Source: Nitriliruptorales bacterium (GTDB lineage: Bacteria > Actinomycetota > Nitriliruptoria > Euzebyales > Egibacteraceae). Taken from it: a DNA stretch of 13,681 nucleotides. Every line of letters starts with the position of its first letter. Position 1 is the stretch's first letter. The notes beneath the pieces are model-generated. The model was not told where the DNA came from and ran no database searches. It saw only the letters and a program-made list of their open reading frames with translations. A program made the position numbers and the translations under genes. Positions 1 through 8,635 of this stretch are shown one piece after another. The DNA lies in contig SKPY01000528.1 in the NCBI GenBank assembly GCA_007119305.1, positions 1 through 13,681 on the forward strand, in the 5' to 3' direction.

Positions 1-635
1 AGGCCGAGCGAGGTCGCGATCCCGAACATCGTGCCGAGGATGGCGAGGACGTCCACGAGGTTGCCCCAGAACCCGTTCATCCGGTCGCCGATGAGCGGAT
101 ACAGCGCGGAGCGCACCGTGAGCGGCAACCCGTGGCGGAACCCGAAGTAGGCGAGCGACAGCCCAAGGACCGCGTAGACCGCCCACGGGCCCAGCCCCCA
201 GTGGTGGTAGGTCAGCACCATCGCGTCGCGGGCCGCCTCCTGCGAGCCGGTCTCGAAGCGGGGCGCGTCGATGGCGAAGTGGAAGATCGGCTCGGCCACC
301 CCCCAGAACACCAGGCCGATCCCCATGCCCGCCGAGAACAGCATCGCGAACCAGGTGAGGTAGGTGTAGTCGGGGCGCGAGCCGTCCGGGCCGAGACGGA
401 CGCTGCCGTGCGGCCCGAGCGCGAGGTAGAGGCAGAACAGCAGGAAGACCGCCACCGCCGTGATCATGAACCAGCCGAAGTTGCCGGTGATGAACTCCTG
501 CGTGCCGCCCAGTGCCTCCCCAGCGGCGTCGGTGAACACGGCCCCGAAGATCACGAACGCGATGATGAGCACCGCGGACACCGGGAACACGATGGGGTGG
601 ATGTGTGACCGCTGCTCCCGCAACCACTCGGACAT
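1..635 (-). CDS. BCCT-family osmolyte transporter, N-terminal part (cut by window edge)
   Basis: Secondary transporter of the betaine/carnitine/choline (BCCT) family in the inner membrane, probably importing a compatible solute with sodium. The first 212 residues are visible and the frame is open to the left edge; full members are usually 500-700 residues. Hydrophobic segments lie near residues 17-37, 54-74, 92-120 and 147-168. Family hallmarks are visible: GMGIGLVFWGVAEP at 103-116, HHWGLGPWAVYAVLGLSLAYF around 144-164, PLTVRSALYPLIGD at 171-184, and GTMFGIATSLGL at the edge. The glycine stretch GMGIG matches the betaine type (BetP); choline carriers have Asp in place of the last glycine, so glycine betaine or a similar solute is inferred rather than choline. 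The ATG at 635 is chosen because AGGAAGG sits 6 bases upstream (642-648); an in-frame ATG at 656 has no such site. The substrate remains uncertain because the central binding-site motif is off the window. Confidence 0.93.
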   Translation of the reverse strand, partial: MSEWLREQRSHIHPIVFPVSAVLIIAFVIFGAVFTDAAGEALGGTQEFITGNFGWFMITAVAVFLLFCLYLALGPHGSVRLGPDGSRPDYTYLTWFAMLFSAGMGIGLVFWGVAEPIFHFAIDAPRFETGSQEAARDAMVLTYHHWGLGPWAVYAVLGLSLAYFGFRHGLPLTVRSALYPLIGDRMNGFWGNLVDVLAILGTMFGIATSLG

Positions 636-827
636 GGCACGCCTTCCTGTCGCCATCGACTACAGGCGTCCCCTCGCCACCCAGAGCGCGTCCCGCCTCC
701 GTCAGCACCGACGCACGCTGCTGATGGACTGGAGCCCGGGTGCCGACGGTCGGTCCCTGCCAGCTTCTCTCGCCCCTGCACCCTAGAACAGGCCAGGCTG
801 GCAAGTCCAGCGTGGTGGACGGCACGA

Positions 828-886
828 AAGAACCCGGTGCCATTGCGGGGAGGGTCTTGCCCTCCACGAGATGACCACCGGGTCTT
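828..886 (-). other. Long imperfect hairpin in transporter leader region
   Basis: Inverted repeat visible on paper. The outer arms are ACCCGGTG (832-839) and CACCGGGT (876-883), extended by AAG (828-830) with CTT (884-886) around one bulged base. The inner arms GGAGGG (849-854) and CCCTCC (860-865) close a five-base loop. Between them CAT/ATG (841-843, 871-873) and CG/CG (846-847, 867-868) can also pair, giving one rod of about 60 bases. It lies 190-250 bases upstream of the transporter ATG and about 215 bases past the clpC stop. It could be a regulatory leader, a processed 3' structure of clpC mRNA, or a terminator without a T run. No known riboswitch class was recognised. Confidence 0.5.
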
Positions 887-959
887 CGCGTCGGGCGGCC
901 GCGCCGCACGAACCCTTGTCGGCCCGGAGCGCGTACGCCCGTGCTGGGGTTCTGCCACG

Positions 960-981
960 GCGGGGCCTCTTGGCGGCCCGC
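960..981 (-). terminator. Possible clpC terminator hairpin (weak)
   Basis: On the minus strand GCGGGCC and GGCCCCGC pair around the loop GCCAAGA, with one extra C bulged. It lies about 120 bases after the clpC stop codon and has no T run after it. Many actinobacterial terminators lack a T run, so this is a possible 3' end for clpC mRNA, but the distance and the imperfect stem make it weak. Confidence 0.25.
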
Positions 982-1102
982 TGCCGTCGAACCCCCGGGG
1001 ACACCGCCCCTGTGCCGCACCCGCGCTTGTTGCCGGTAGGCGGTGGGGGTGGCCCCGACGTCGTGTGCAGTTGTCAGAGCATCGGATCTGCCAGGCTAGC
1101 CC

Positions 1103-3619
<2,517 letters not shown>

Positions 3620-3735
3620 CCAGTGCCCCCCTGCTCGGGTGCTGGCATCCGCCACTCTAGCATCGGTGCCCGGGGCCGGTCCCCGGTGGTCGGGTGACCG
3701 CCGGGGGGAGCCAGTCTCCCGCGGAAGCGGACTGC

Positions 3736-3765
3736 TTGAAACGCCTGCCGGTGCGCCACTATTTC
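3736..3765 (+). promoter_or_regulatory. Predicted sigma-70 promoter for the GGDEF-EAL gene
   Basis: TTGAAA (3736-3741, five of six match to TTGACA) and TATTTC (3760-3765) are separated by 18 bases. TATTTC is unusually AT-rich in this GC-rich region. Transcription would start near 3772, about 125 bases before the chosen ATG or about 55 before the alternative GTG. It is a sequence match only. Confidence 0.45.
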
Positions 3766-3766
3766 C
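3740..3766 (-). promoter_or_regulatory. Possible SigR/SigH-like promoter for clpC (weak)
   Basis: Minus-strand GGAAA (3762-3766) followed after 19 bases by GTT (3740-3742) resembles the GGAAT-N18/19-GTT pattern of oxidative-stress sigma factors SigR/SigH, whose regulons include Clp genes in some actinobacteria. The -35 is GGAAA rather than GGAAT, and the site overlaps the rightward promoter. The resulting clpC leader would be about 110 bases. Confidence 0.22.
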
Positions 3767-3897
3767 GCGCTCGGCTGTTCGGTGGCAGCTGAGGCCCGCC
3801 GGAGCAACCGCCCGCGCCGATTCAAGTGCGCGCAGGCGCAGCCGATACGTGCAACGCGGGGCTCACACAGGTCGCCGTCCCCGCCGACTGGCCGGAC

Positions 3898-6756
3898 ATG
3901 CATGCACCGACGTCCCGTGAGACCGCGGGTCTCACCACGAAGCTCATCGTCGAGCACGTCCGGGTGTGCGCCGGCGAATCAGGCGTCGCCCGGCTCCTCG
4001 AGCGCGCCGGCGTCGCGTGCAGCCGTGCCAGCCTGGAGGACGAGCGCACCTGGCACTCGTACGCGGAGATGGAGGCGCTGTTCGCGGCGGCAGCCGACGT
4101 CACCGGTGATCAGCGGGTGGGCTTCGGCGTGGGCCGCCGCGCCCTCGCGAGCGGAGCCGGCAGCGGCATCAAGCTGTTGCTGCGCTCGGTGGGCTCACCC
4201 CGCCGGCTCCTGCGGATCCTCGGCCGGGTCGTCTCCCGCTTCACCACGTGCGCGGTTCTGCACGCCGAGGAGGTCGGCCGACGGCATGCGGTCCTCAGCT
4301 ACCGCCTGCACCCCGGCTACACGCCGAGCAGCCAGGGCTGCGGCTACACGCAGGGGCTGCTCACGCAGATCCCGGTGCTCTTCGGGCTGCCCCCTGCCCA
4401 CATCGAGCACCCCGCTTGCATGCTCGACGGGGCGCCCGCCTGCCGCTACGAGCTCACCTGGCGTGCCCGCTCCTGGAACCCGTGGCGCCGGCGTGCCACG
4501 CGGCTGCGGGAGCTGGAGGACCAGCTCGCCGAGCTCGCCACCCAGCTCGCCGAGCTCCAGCACACGGGCGCGGACCTCACCTCGGCGGACGACACCGAGG
4601 CCGTGATCGGTCGCATCGCCGCCCGGGCAGCCACGAGCGTGCACGCCCACCGCCACCTGCTGGCCGTCCGGCTCGGCGCGCACGTGCACGTCCGCTCCTC
4701 GGGCTTCGCCGACGAGGACGCCACGGCCCTGGCCCGCACCTTGCTGGAGGGCGCGGACCCCGGCGACAAGGCCTGCCTCGTCGCGCCGATCGTGTCGGCC
4801 CAGCGCGACTACGGTGTCCTGGCCGCGTTCCTGCCTGCGGGGCAGACGTTCCTGGCGGTGGAGCACAACCTGTTCGAAGCCTACGGGCGCATGGCCGCAG
4901 CAGCCCTCGATCTCGCCACCGCGATCGAGGGCAGCAGGAGGCGGGAGCACACCGCCACCGCGCTGCTCGAGTTCGCGGGCTCCGTCGCGCAGGAGGTCGA
5001 CGAGCACGTCATCGCCGAGGCGGTCGCCAAGGCGACGCGCCAGGTCGCCGGGGCCGAGCGTGCCTCGGTGTTCCTGCTGGAGCCCGCCACCTCGCTGCTG
5101 CGGGTCTGCGGCACCTTCGGCTGGCCCGCCCACCTCCGCAGCGCCGCCGAGACGTACGCCGTCCCGGTGGACGCCTTTCCCGAGATCGCCGCGGTGCTCG
5201 CGAGCACCCGCGTGAGCATGCACCGCCTGCGGGACGCCAGCCCGCAGCTGCAACGTGCCCTCACGGCGTTCGACACCGAGACGGCCGCGGCGGTGCCGAT
5301 CCGCGGCGGCGAGACCACCCTCGGGGTGATCGTCGCGGGGTTCACGGGCGCGCCCGCCGGCGGCCCGCTGCTCGTGCCCGGTCTCGAGGGCCTCGGCCAC
5401 CTCGCCGCCACCGCCTTCACGAACGCCCGGCTGGTCCGGCGCATCCAGCATCAGGCCACGCACGACGCGCTCACCGGGCTGCCCAACCAGCTGCTGTTCT
5501 CGGACCGGCTCAACCAGGCGCTCCAGGCCGCGTACCGCAGCGGTGAGCAGTTCGCGGTCGCCTTCTGCGACCTCGACCGCTTCAAGACCGTGAACGACAC
5601 GCTGGGGCACAGCGCAGGCGACGAGCTGCTCGTCCAGGTCGCCCGGCGCCTGGGTGCGGTGGTGCGCAGCTCCGACAGCGTGGCGCGGCTCGGCGGTGAC
5701 GAGTTCACGCTCCTGCTGAGCGACATGCGCGGACCCGCCGGCGTCCGCGAGGTCGCCGACCGGGTCCTCGGGGCCTTCGCCGAACCGTTCCTGCTCGCCG
5801 GGCGCAGCGTGCGCGTGACCGCCAGCCTCGGTTTGGCGCTGTCGATCACCCACGGGTCGAGCGCCGAGGAGCTGCTGAAGCACGCCGATGCCGCCATGTA
5901 CGACGCGAAGCGGCTGGGCGGCGCACGCTGGCAGCTGTTCGAGCACTGCGTGATGGTGCCGCAGGAGGACCGCCTGCAGCTGGAAGCCGACCTGCATGAC
6001 GCGCTGTCGGCGGGGAGCCTCGCGGTGGTCTACCAGCCGCAGCTCGAGCTGCGCTCCCGCATGCTGACCGGCCTCGAGGCCCTCGTGCGTTGGGTGCATC
6101 CCGCCCACGGGCTGCTCATGCCGAGCGCGTTCATCCAGCTCGCGGAGGACACCGGGCTCATCGTCGATCTCGACCTGCACGTGCTGGGCACGGTGTGCCG
6201 CCAGGCCCGCGCGTGGCTGGATGCGGGCCACGCGGTCCCGCGCACTGCGGTGAACGTCTCCGGCCGGACCCTGACCGATCCGCGCTTCCTGCCGGCGCTG
6301 GAGGCGGCGCTCGAGCGCAGCGGCCTGCCTGCGCACCTGCTCGAGCTGGAGATCACCGAGACCTCCGCGCTGCAGGATCCGCAGCGGGTGCTGCAGGCGG
6401 TGCGCGCCATCAAGCGCCGGGGGTGCACCCTCGCGATCGACGACCTCGGCACGGGCTACGGCGTCTTGTCCTGGCTCCAGGAGTGGCCGGTGGATCGCGT
6501 CAAGATCGACCGCTCGTTCATCGCCGGGATCGTCGAGCCGGGTGACGACGCTCCCGTCGTCGCGGGCGTGACCGAGATCGCCCGGCGCCTGGGCCTGAGC
6601 GTGCTCGCCGAGGGCGTCGAGACGGAGGTCCAGGCGGCGTTCCTCGTCGAGCACGAGTGCACCGAGGCCCAGGGCTTCCTGCTGAGCATGCCCCTGCCGG
6701 CCGACGCCGTCACGGCCCACCTGCCACGAACCGCGGAGACCGCCGGCGCGGCCTGA
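3898..6756 (+). CDS. V4R-like / GAF / GAF / GGDEF / EAL cyclic-di-GMP protein
   Basis: Cytoplasmic signalling protein predicted both to make and to break cyclic-di-GMP (952 residues, no membrane segment). Layout: N-terminal sensor about 12-190, whose end (CGYTQGLL at 148, EHPACMLDGAPACRYELTW at 170-188) resembles V4R domains with paired cysteines C174 and C182; coiled coil 197-221; degenerate GAF about 229-345; second GAF about 353-513; GGDEF about 518-680; EAL about 692-945. The cyclase has FCDLDRFKTVND, an exact GGDEF at 599-603 and the inhibitory RxxD (RSSD, 590-593) five residues before it. The phosphodiesterase keeps EALVRW (E727), N786, LEITET, DD 848-849, K869, E905 and QGF at 925-927. 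Both activities therefore look intact. The start is uncertain: ATG 3898 is preferred, but neither it nor the in-frame GTG at 3826 (24 residues longer) has a clear ribosome site. The gene is divergent from clpC and convergent with lysS. The ligand is unknown; the V4R assignment is an inference from the motif pattern. Confidence 0.93.
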   Translation: MHAPTSRETAGLTTKLIVEHVRVCAGESGVARLLERAGVACSRASLEDERTWHSYAEMEALFAAAADVTGDQRVGFGVGRRALASGAGSGIKLLLRSVGSPRRLLRILGRVVSRFTTCAVLHAEEVGRRHAVLSYRLHPGYTPSSQGCGYTQGLLTQIPVLFGLPPAHIEHPACMLDGAPACRYELTWRARSWNPWRRRATRLRELEDQLAELATQLAELQHTGADLTSADDTEAVIGRIAARAATSVHAHRHLLAVRLGAHVHVRSSGFADEDATALARTLLEGADPGDKACLVAPIVSAQRDYGVLAAFLPAGQTFLAVEHNLFEAYGRMAAAALDLATAIEGSRRREHTATALLEFAGSVAQEVDEHVIAEAVAKATRQVAGAERASVFLLEPATSLLRVCGTFGWPAHLRSAAETYAVPVDAFPEIAAVLASTRVSMHRLRDASPQLQRALTAFDTETAAAVPIRGGETTLGVIVAGFTGAPAGGPLLVPGLEGLGHLAATAFTNARLVRRIQHQATHDALTGLPNQLLFSDRLNQALQAAYRSGEQFAVAFCDLDRFKTVNDTLGHSAGDELLVQVARRLGAVVRSSDSVARLGGDEFTLLLSDMRGPAGVREVADRVLGAFAEPFLLAGRSVRVTASLGLALSITHGSSAEELLKHADAAMYDAKRLGGARWQLFEHCVMVPQEDRLQLEADLHDALSAGSLAVVYQPQLELRSRMLTGLEALVRWVHPAHGLLMPSAFIQLAEDTGLIVDLDLHVLGTVCRQARAWLDAGHAVPRTAVNVSGRTLTDPRFLPALEAALERSGLPAHLLELEITETSALQDPQRVLQAVRAIKRRGCTLAIDDLGTGYGVLSWLQEWPVDRVKIDRSFIAGIVEPGDDAPVVAGVTEIARRLGLSVLAEGVETEVQAAFLVEHECTEAQGFLLSMPLPADAVTAHLPRTAETAGAA

Positions 6757-6774
6757 CCCGTCTACTCGGGCCGC
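6748..6774. terminator. Shared hairpin over two convergent stop codons
   Basis: GCGG (6748-6751) pairs with CCGC (6771-6774), and CCCG (6757-6760) pairs with CGGG (6767-6770) around the loop TCTACT. The five bases bulged between the two stems include the TGA of the cyclic-di-GMP gene, and the loop includes the TAG of lysS. The gap between the genes is only 5 bases, so a shared bidirectional terminator is plausible. There is no T run on either side and the stems are short. Confidence 0.35.
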
Positions 6775-8279
6775 AGCGTCGGGAACAGGATGACGTCGCG
6801 GATCGTGTCGACCCCTGCGAGCAGCATCACGAGCCGGTCCACCCCGATGCCGAGCCCGCCCATCGGGGGCATCCCGAGCTCCATCGCCCGCAGGTAGGCG
6901 TCATCGACCACCATGGCTTCCTCGTCCCCGGCGGCCTTCGCCCGGGCCTGCGCCTCGAAGCGCGCCCGCTGATCATCGGGGTCGGTGAGCTCGCTGAACG
7001 CGTTGCCGAGCTCGCGGCCCGCCACGATCGGCTCGAAGCGCTCGGTCGTGTGGGGGTCGGCCCGGTGCCGGCGTGCCAGGGGCGACACCTCGAGCGGGTA
7101 GTCGATGACGAACGTCGGCTCCCACAGGCTGGCCTCGACGAGCTTCTCATAGAGCTCGAGCACGAGCTTGCCCACGCCCCAGGCGTCCTCCCACGCCACC
7201 CCGTGCTCGTCGCAGAGGTCCCGCACCTTCTCGAGCGGGGCGTCGTAGGCCAGGTCCGTCACGCCGGTCGCCTCGCGGACGAGCGCCAGCAGCGTCCTGC
7301 GGGGCCAGCGTCCCCCGAGCTCCAGGCGCCGCCCGCCGTAGGTCAGCGTGGTGGTGCCGACCGCGTCGAGCGCCGCGCGCTGCAGCAGCGCTTCGGTGAG
7401 ATCCATGATCGCGTGGTAGTCGGCGTAGGCCTCGTAGCTCTCGAGCATCGTGAACTCGGGGTTGTGGCGTGGTGACAGCCCCTCGTTGCGGAAGACCCGG
7501 TTGATCTCGAACACACGCGGCATGCCCCCGGCGACCAGGCGCTTCAGGTACAGCTCCGGGGCGATGCGCAGGTACAGGTCGATGTCGAGGGCGTTGTGAT
7601 GGGTGCTGAACGGCTTCGCGAGCGCCCCACCGGGAAGCGGATGCAGCATCGGGGTCTCGACCTCGACGTAGCCGCGGGCGACGAGCTCAGCCCGCAGCGC
7701 CGCCACGACCCGGGAGCGGATCGCGAACACGCGCCGGGCCTCGGGGTTGACCGCGAGGTCGAGCTCGCGCTGGCGGAAGCGGGTCTCCACGTCACGCAGG
7801 CCGTGCCACTTGTCGGGCAGCGGACGCAGCGCTTTGCCGACGAGCGTGACCGTGCGGACCTGCACGCTCAGCTCGCCGCGCCGGGTGCGCACCACCTCCC
7901 CCCGAGCGGCCAGCCAGTCCCCCACGTCGAGGTCGGCGACCAGCGCCATGCCCGCGTCCCCGAGGACGTCGAGCTGGCACATCAGCTGCAGCTCGGCGTC
8001 GCCCTCACGCAGGACGAGGAACGCGAGCTTGCCGTGCCCGCGCCGGAGCACGAGCCGTCCGCCCACCGCCACCTCGACGCCGCTGCCCTCGCCCGCCTCG
8101 AGCGCGTCGTCCCACGCCCGGCGGACCTCGGCGAGCGCGTGGGTGACCTCGACCCCGACCGGGTAGGGGTCGACGCCGGACGCACGCAGGCGGGCGAGCT
8201 TGGCGCGGCGCTCAGCGACGAGCGCGTCGAGGCGCGTGCCCTCCTGCTCCTGGGCGCCGTCCCGGGGCTGATCGTCCAT
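6762..8279 (-). CDS. lysS: Lysyl-tRNA synthetase, class II
   Basis: Charges tRNA-Lys with lysine in the cytoplasm using ATP. It has 505 residues, typical for the bacterial class II enzyme. An N-terminal OB-fold anticodon-binding domain spans about 65-150 (VAVGGRLVLRRGHGKLAFLVLR near 70-91), followed by the catalytic core: motif 1 about 191-215 (ending VETPMLHP), motif 2 at 255-280 with RVFEINRVFRNEG and HNPEFTMLE, motif 3 GGLGIGVDRLVMLLAG at 474-489, and the typical end DVILFPTLRPE. All three class II motifs are intact. No membrane extension of the LysX type is present. ATG 8279 is chosen over a TTG at 8300; neither has a clear ribosome site. A -10-like TAGGCT (minus, 8291-8296) would place the transcript start only a few bases before this ATG, so translation may be nearly leaderless. 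Mycobacteria have the order lysS-lsr2-clpC; here lsr2 is absent from that slot. Confidence 0.97.
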   Translation of the reverse strand: MDDQPRDGAQEQEGTRLDALVAERRAKLARLRASGVDPYPVGVEVTHALAEVRRAWDDALEAGEGSGVEVAVGGRLVLRRGHGKLAFLVLREGDAELQLMCQLDVLGDAGMALVADLDVGDWLAARGEVVRTRRGELSVQVRTVTLVGKALRPLPDKWHGLRDVETRFRQRELDLAVNPEARRVFAIRSRVVAALRAELVARGYVEVETPMLHPLPGGALAKPFSTHHNALDIDLYLRIAPELYLKRLVAGGMPRVFEINRVFRNEGLSPRHNPEFTMLESYEAYADYHAIMDLTEALLQRAALDAVGTTTLTYGGRRLELGGRWPRRTLLALVREATGVTDLAYDAPLEKVRDLCDEHGVAWEDAWGVGKLVLELYEKLVEASLWEPTFVIDYPLEVSPLARRHRADPHTTERFEPIVAGRELGNAFSELTDPDDQRARFEAQARAKAAGDEEAMVVDDAYLRAMELGMPPMGGLGIGVDRLVMLLAGVDTIRDVILFPTLRPE

Positions 8280-8391
8280 ACGAGGCGAGCAGCCTAGCAA
8301 GGCACGCCGCGTCGACCCTCGCCCGCCGCTGTGGCCCCGTTCGGCGCCTGAACCACGCAGTGCTGTTCGTGCGCCGCGACGAGTGGGGGCC

Positions 8392-8412
8392 CACGACCGG
8401 CGCGCGGTCGTG
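8392..8412 (-). terminator. Second hairpin of a tandem terminator
   Basis: CACGACCG (8392-8399) and CGGTCGTG (8405-8412) pair perfectly over eight bases around a five-base loop. It starts five bases downstream (minus sense) of the 12-bp hairpin at 8417-8444. It likely acts as a second stop for transcripts from pyc and the microprotein gene, or insulates lysS. No T run follows. Confidence 0.45.
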
Positions 8413-8416
8413 CAAC

Positions 8417-8444
8417 CGCTCGACCTCGACGCCGAGGTCGAGCG
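8417..8444 (-). terminator. Strong hairpin terminator after microprotein gene
   Basis: CGCTCGACCTCG (8417-8428) and CGAGGTCGAGCG (8433-8444) form a perfect 12-bp stem with a four-base loop, beginning 14 bases after the stop codon of the 38-codon gene. The position fits the end of the pyc-microprotein transcript. There is no T run, as in many actinobacterial terminators. Confidence 0.6.
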
Positions 8445-8458
8445 CCGCGGCTAGCCCC

Positions 8459-8575
8459 TCACCGCTGGACGCGGGTGCGCACCTGCCGGCGGTCGGCAGG
8501 CACCTCCCGCGAGGTCGCCTGCAGCCACGCCCAGCCGGCCGTCAGCGCCGCGATCAGCAACAGCTCCGCGCTCAT
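8459..8575 (-). CDS. Small single-pass membrane protein, 38 aa, unknown function
   Basis: A short frame ATG to TGA encoding MSAELLLIAALTAGWAWLQA followed by a polar basic tail (TSREVPADRRQ then VRTRVQR). Residues 4-20 form one hydrophobic helix with two tryptophans; the tail has six arginines, so by the positive-inside rule the C-terminus should be cytoplasmic. A good ribosome site, GAGGTG (8581-8586), lies five bases before the ATG. The gene starts 60 bases after the pyc stop on the same strand and is followed after 14 bases by a strong hairpin, so it is probably the last gene of the pyc transcript. I do not recognise the family. The ribosome site, hydrophobic helix and terminator position support a real gene; chance is still possible for so short a frame. 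Confidence 0.55.
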   Translation of the reverse strand: MSAELLLIAALTAGWAWLQATSREVPADRRQVRTRVQR

Positions 8576-8635
8576 CGTCGCACCTCGAGCGTCGCTCCGA
8601 CCCTGCCCTATGAGTCTTCCTGCAGTCAGGCTGGT

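Larger units (their letters stand above)
636..1102. other. Intergenic region between clpC 3' end and BCCT transporter start
   Basis: 467 bases without a convincing gene. Reading frames here lack ribosome binding sites and overlap each other. It must hold the end of the clpC transcript and the promoter and leader of the transporter. Visible structure: a long imperfect hairpin at 828-886, a small GTCCA/TGGAC hairpin at 805-820, and a GC-rich imperfect hairpin at 960-981. I could not place a convincing -35/-10 pair for the transporter; TAGGGT (minus strand, 780-785) is an isolated -10-like hexamer. No tRNA and no match to the c-di-AMP (ydaO) riboswitch, which precedes some osmolyte transporter genes, was seen. 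Confidence 0.6.
3620..3897. promoter_or_regulatory. Divergent promoter region, clpC / cyclic-di-GMP gene
   Basis: 278 bases between divergent starts. They contain a sigma-70-like promoter facing right (3736-3765), a possible ECF-type promoter facing clpC (3740-3766), a hairpin with arms CCGGGG (3670-3675) and CCCCGG (3681-3686) that would lie in a long clpC leader, and an isolated -10-like TAGAGT facing clpC (3654-3659) without a -35 partner. No CIRCE or HAIR operator, the usual heat-shock repressor sites, was found. A ClgR site could not be judged with confidence. Confidence 0.55.

Noticed and set aside
132..608. 158-codon plus-strand frame at the left end
   Set aside because: It is antisense to clearly recognisable BCCT transporter sequence.
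636..827. c-di-AMP (ydaO) or glycine riboswitch in front of the transporter
   Set aside because: The conserved sequence blocks of these classes were looked for on the minus strand and not found.
3620..3655. 12-residue N-terminal extension of ClpC
   Set aside because: ClpC proteins begin at MFERF, and a ribosome site lies directly before that ATG; the extension has no such support.
3620..3760. CIRCE or HAIR heat-shock operator in front of clpC
   Set aside because: Neither TTAGCACTC-N9-GAGTGCTAA nor CTTGAGT-N7-ACTCAAG is present even in degenerate form.
3826..3897. GTG start giving a 24-residue longer GGDEF-EAL protein
   Set aside because: No ribosome site, rarer start codon and no conserved-looking sequence. 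It is not excluded, since ATG 3898 also lacks a clear ribosome site.
4195..6720. 841-codon open frame antisense to the GGDEF-EAL gene
   Set aside because: The sense frame carries complete catalytic motifs; the antisense product is Arg/Gly/Ala/Glu-rich without recognisable motifs. Long antisense frames are expected at this GC content.
8212..8415. 67-codon minus-strand frame starting with TTG upstream of lysS
   Set aside because: It overlaps the lysS start in another frame, starts beside the terminator hairpins, and its product is Arg-rich without pattern.
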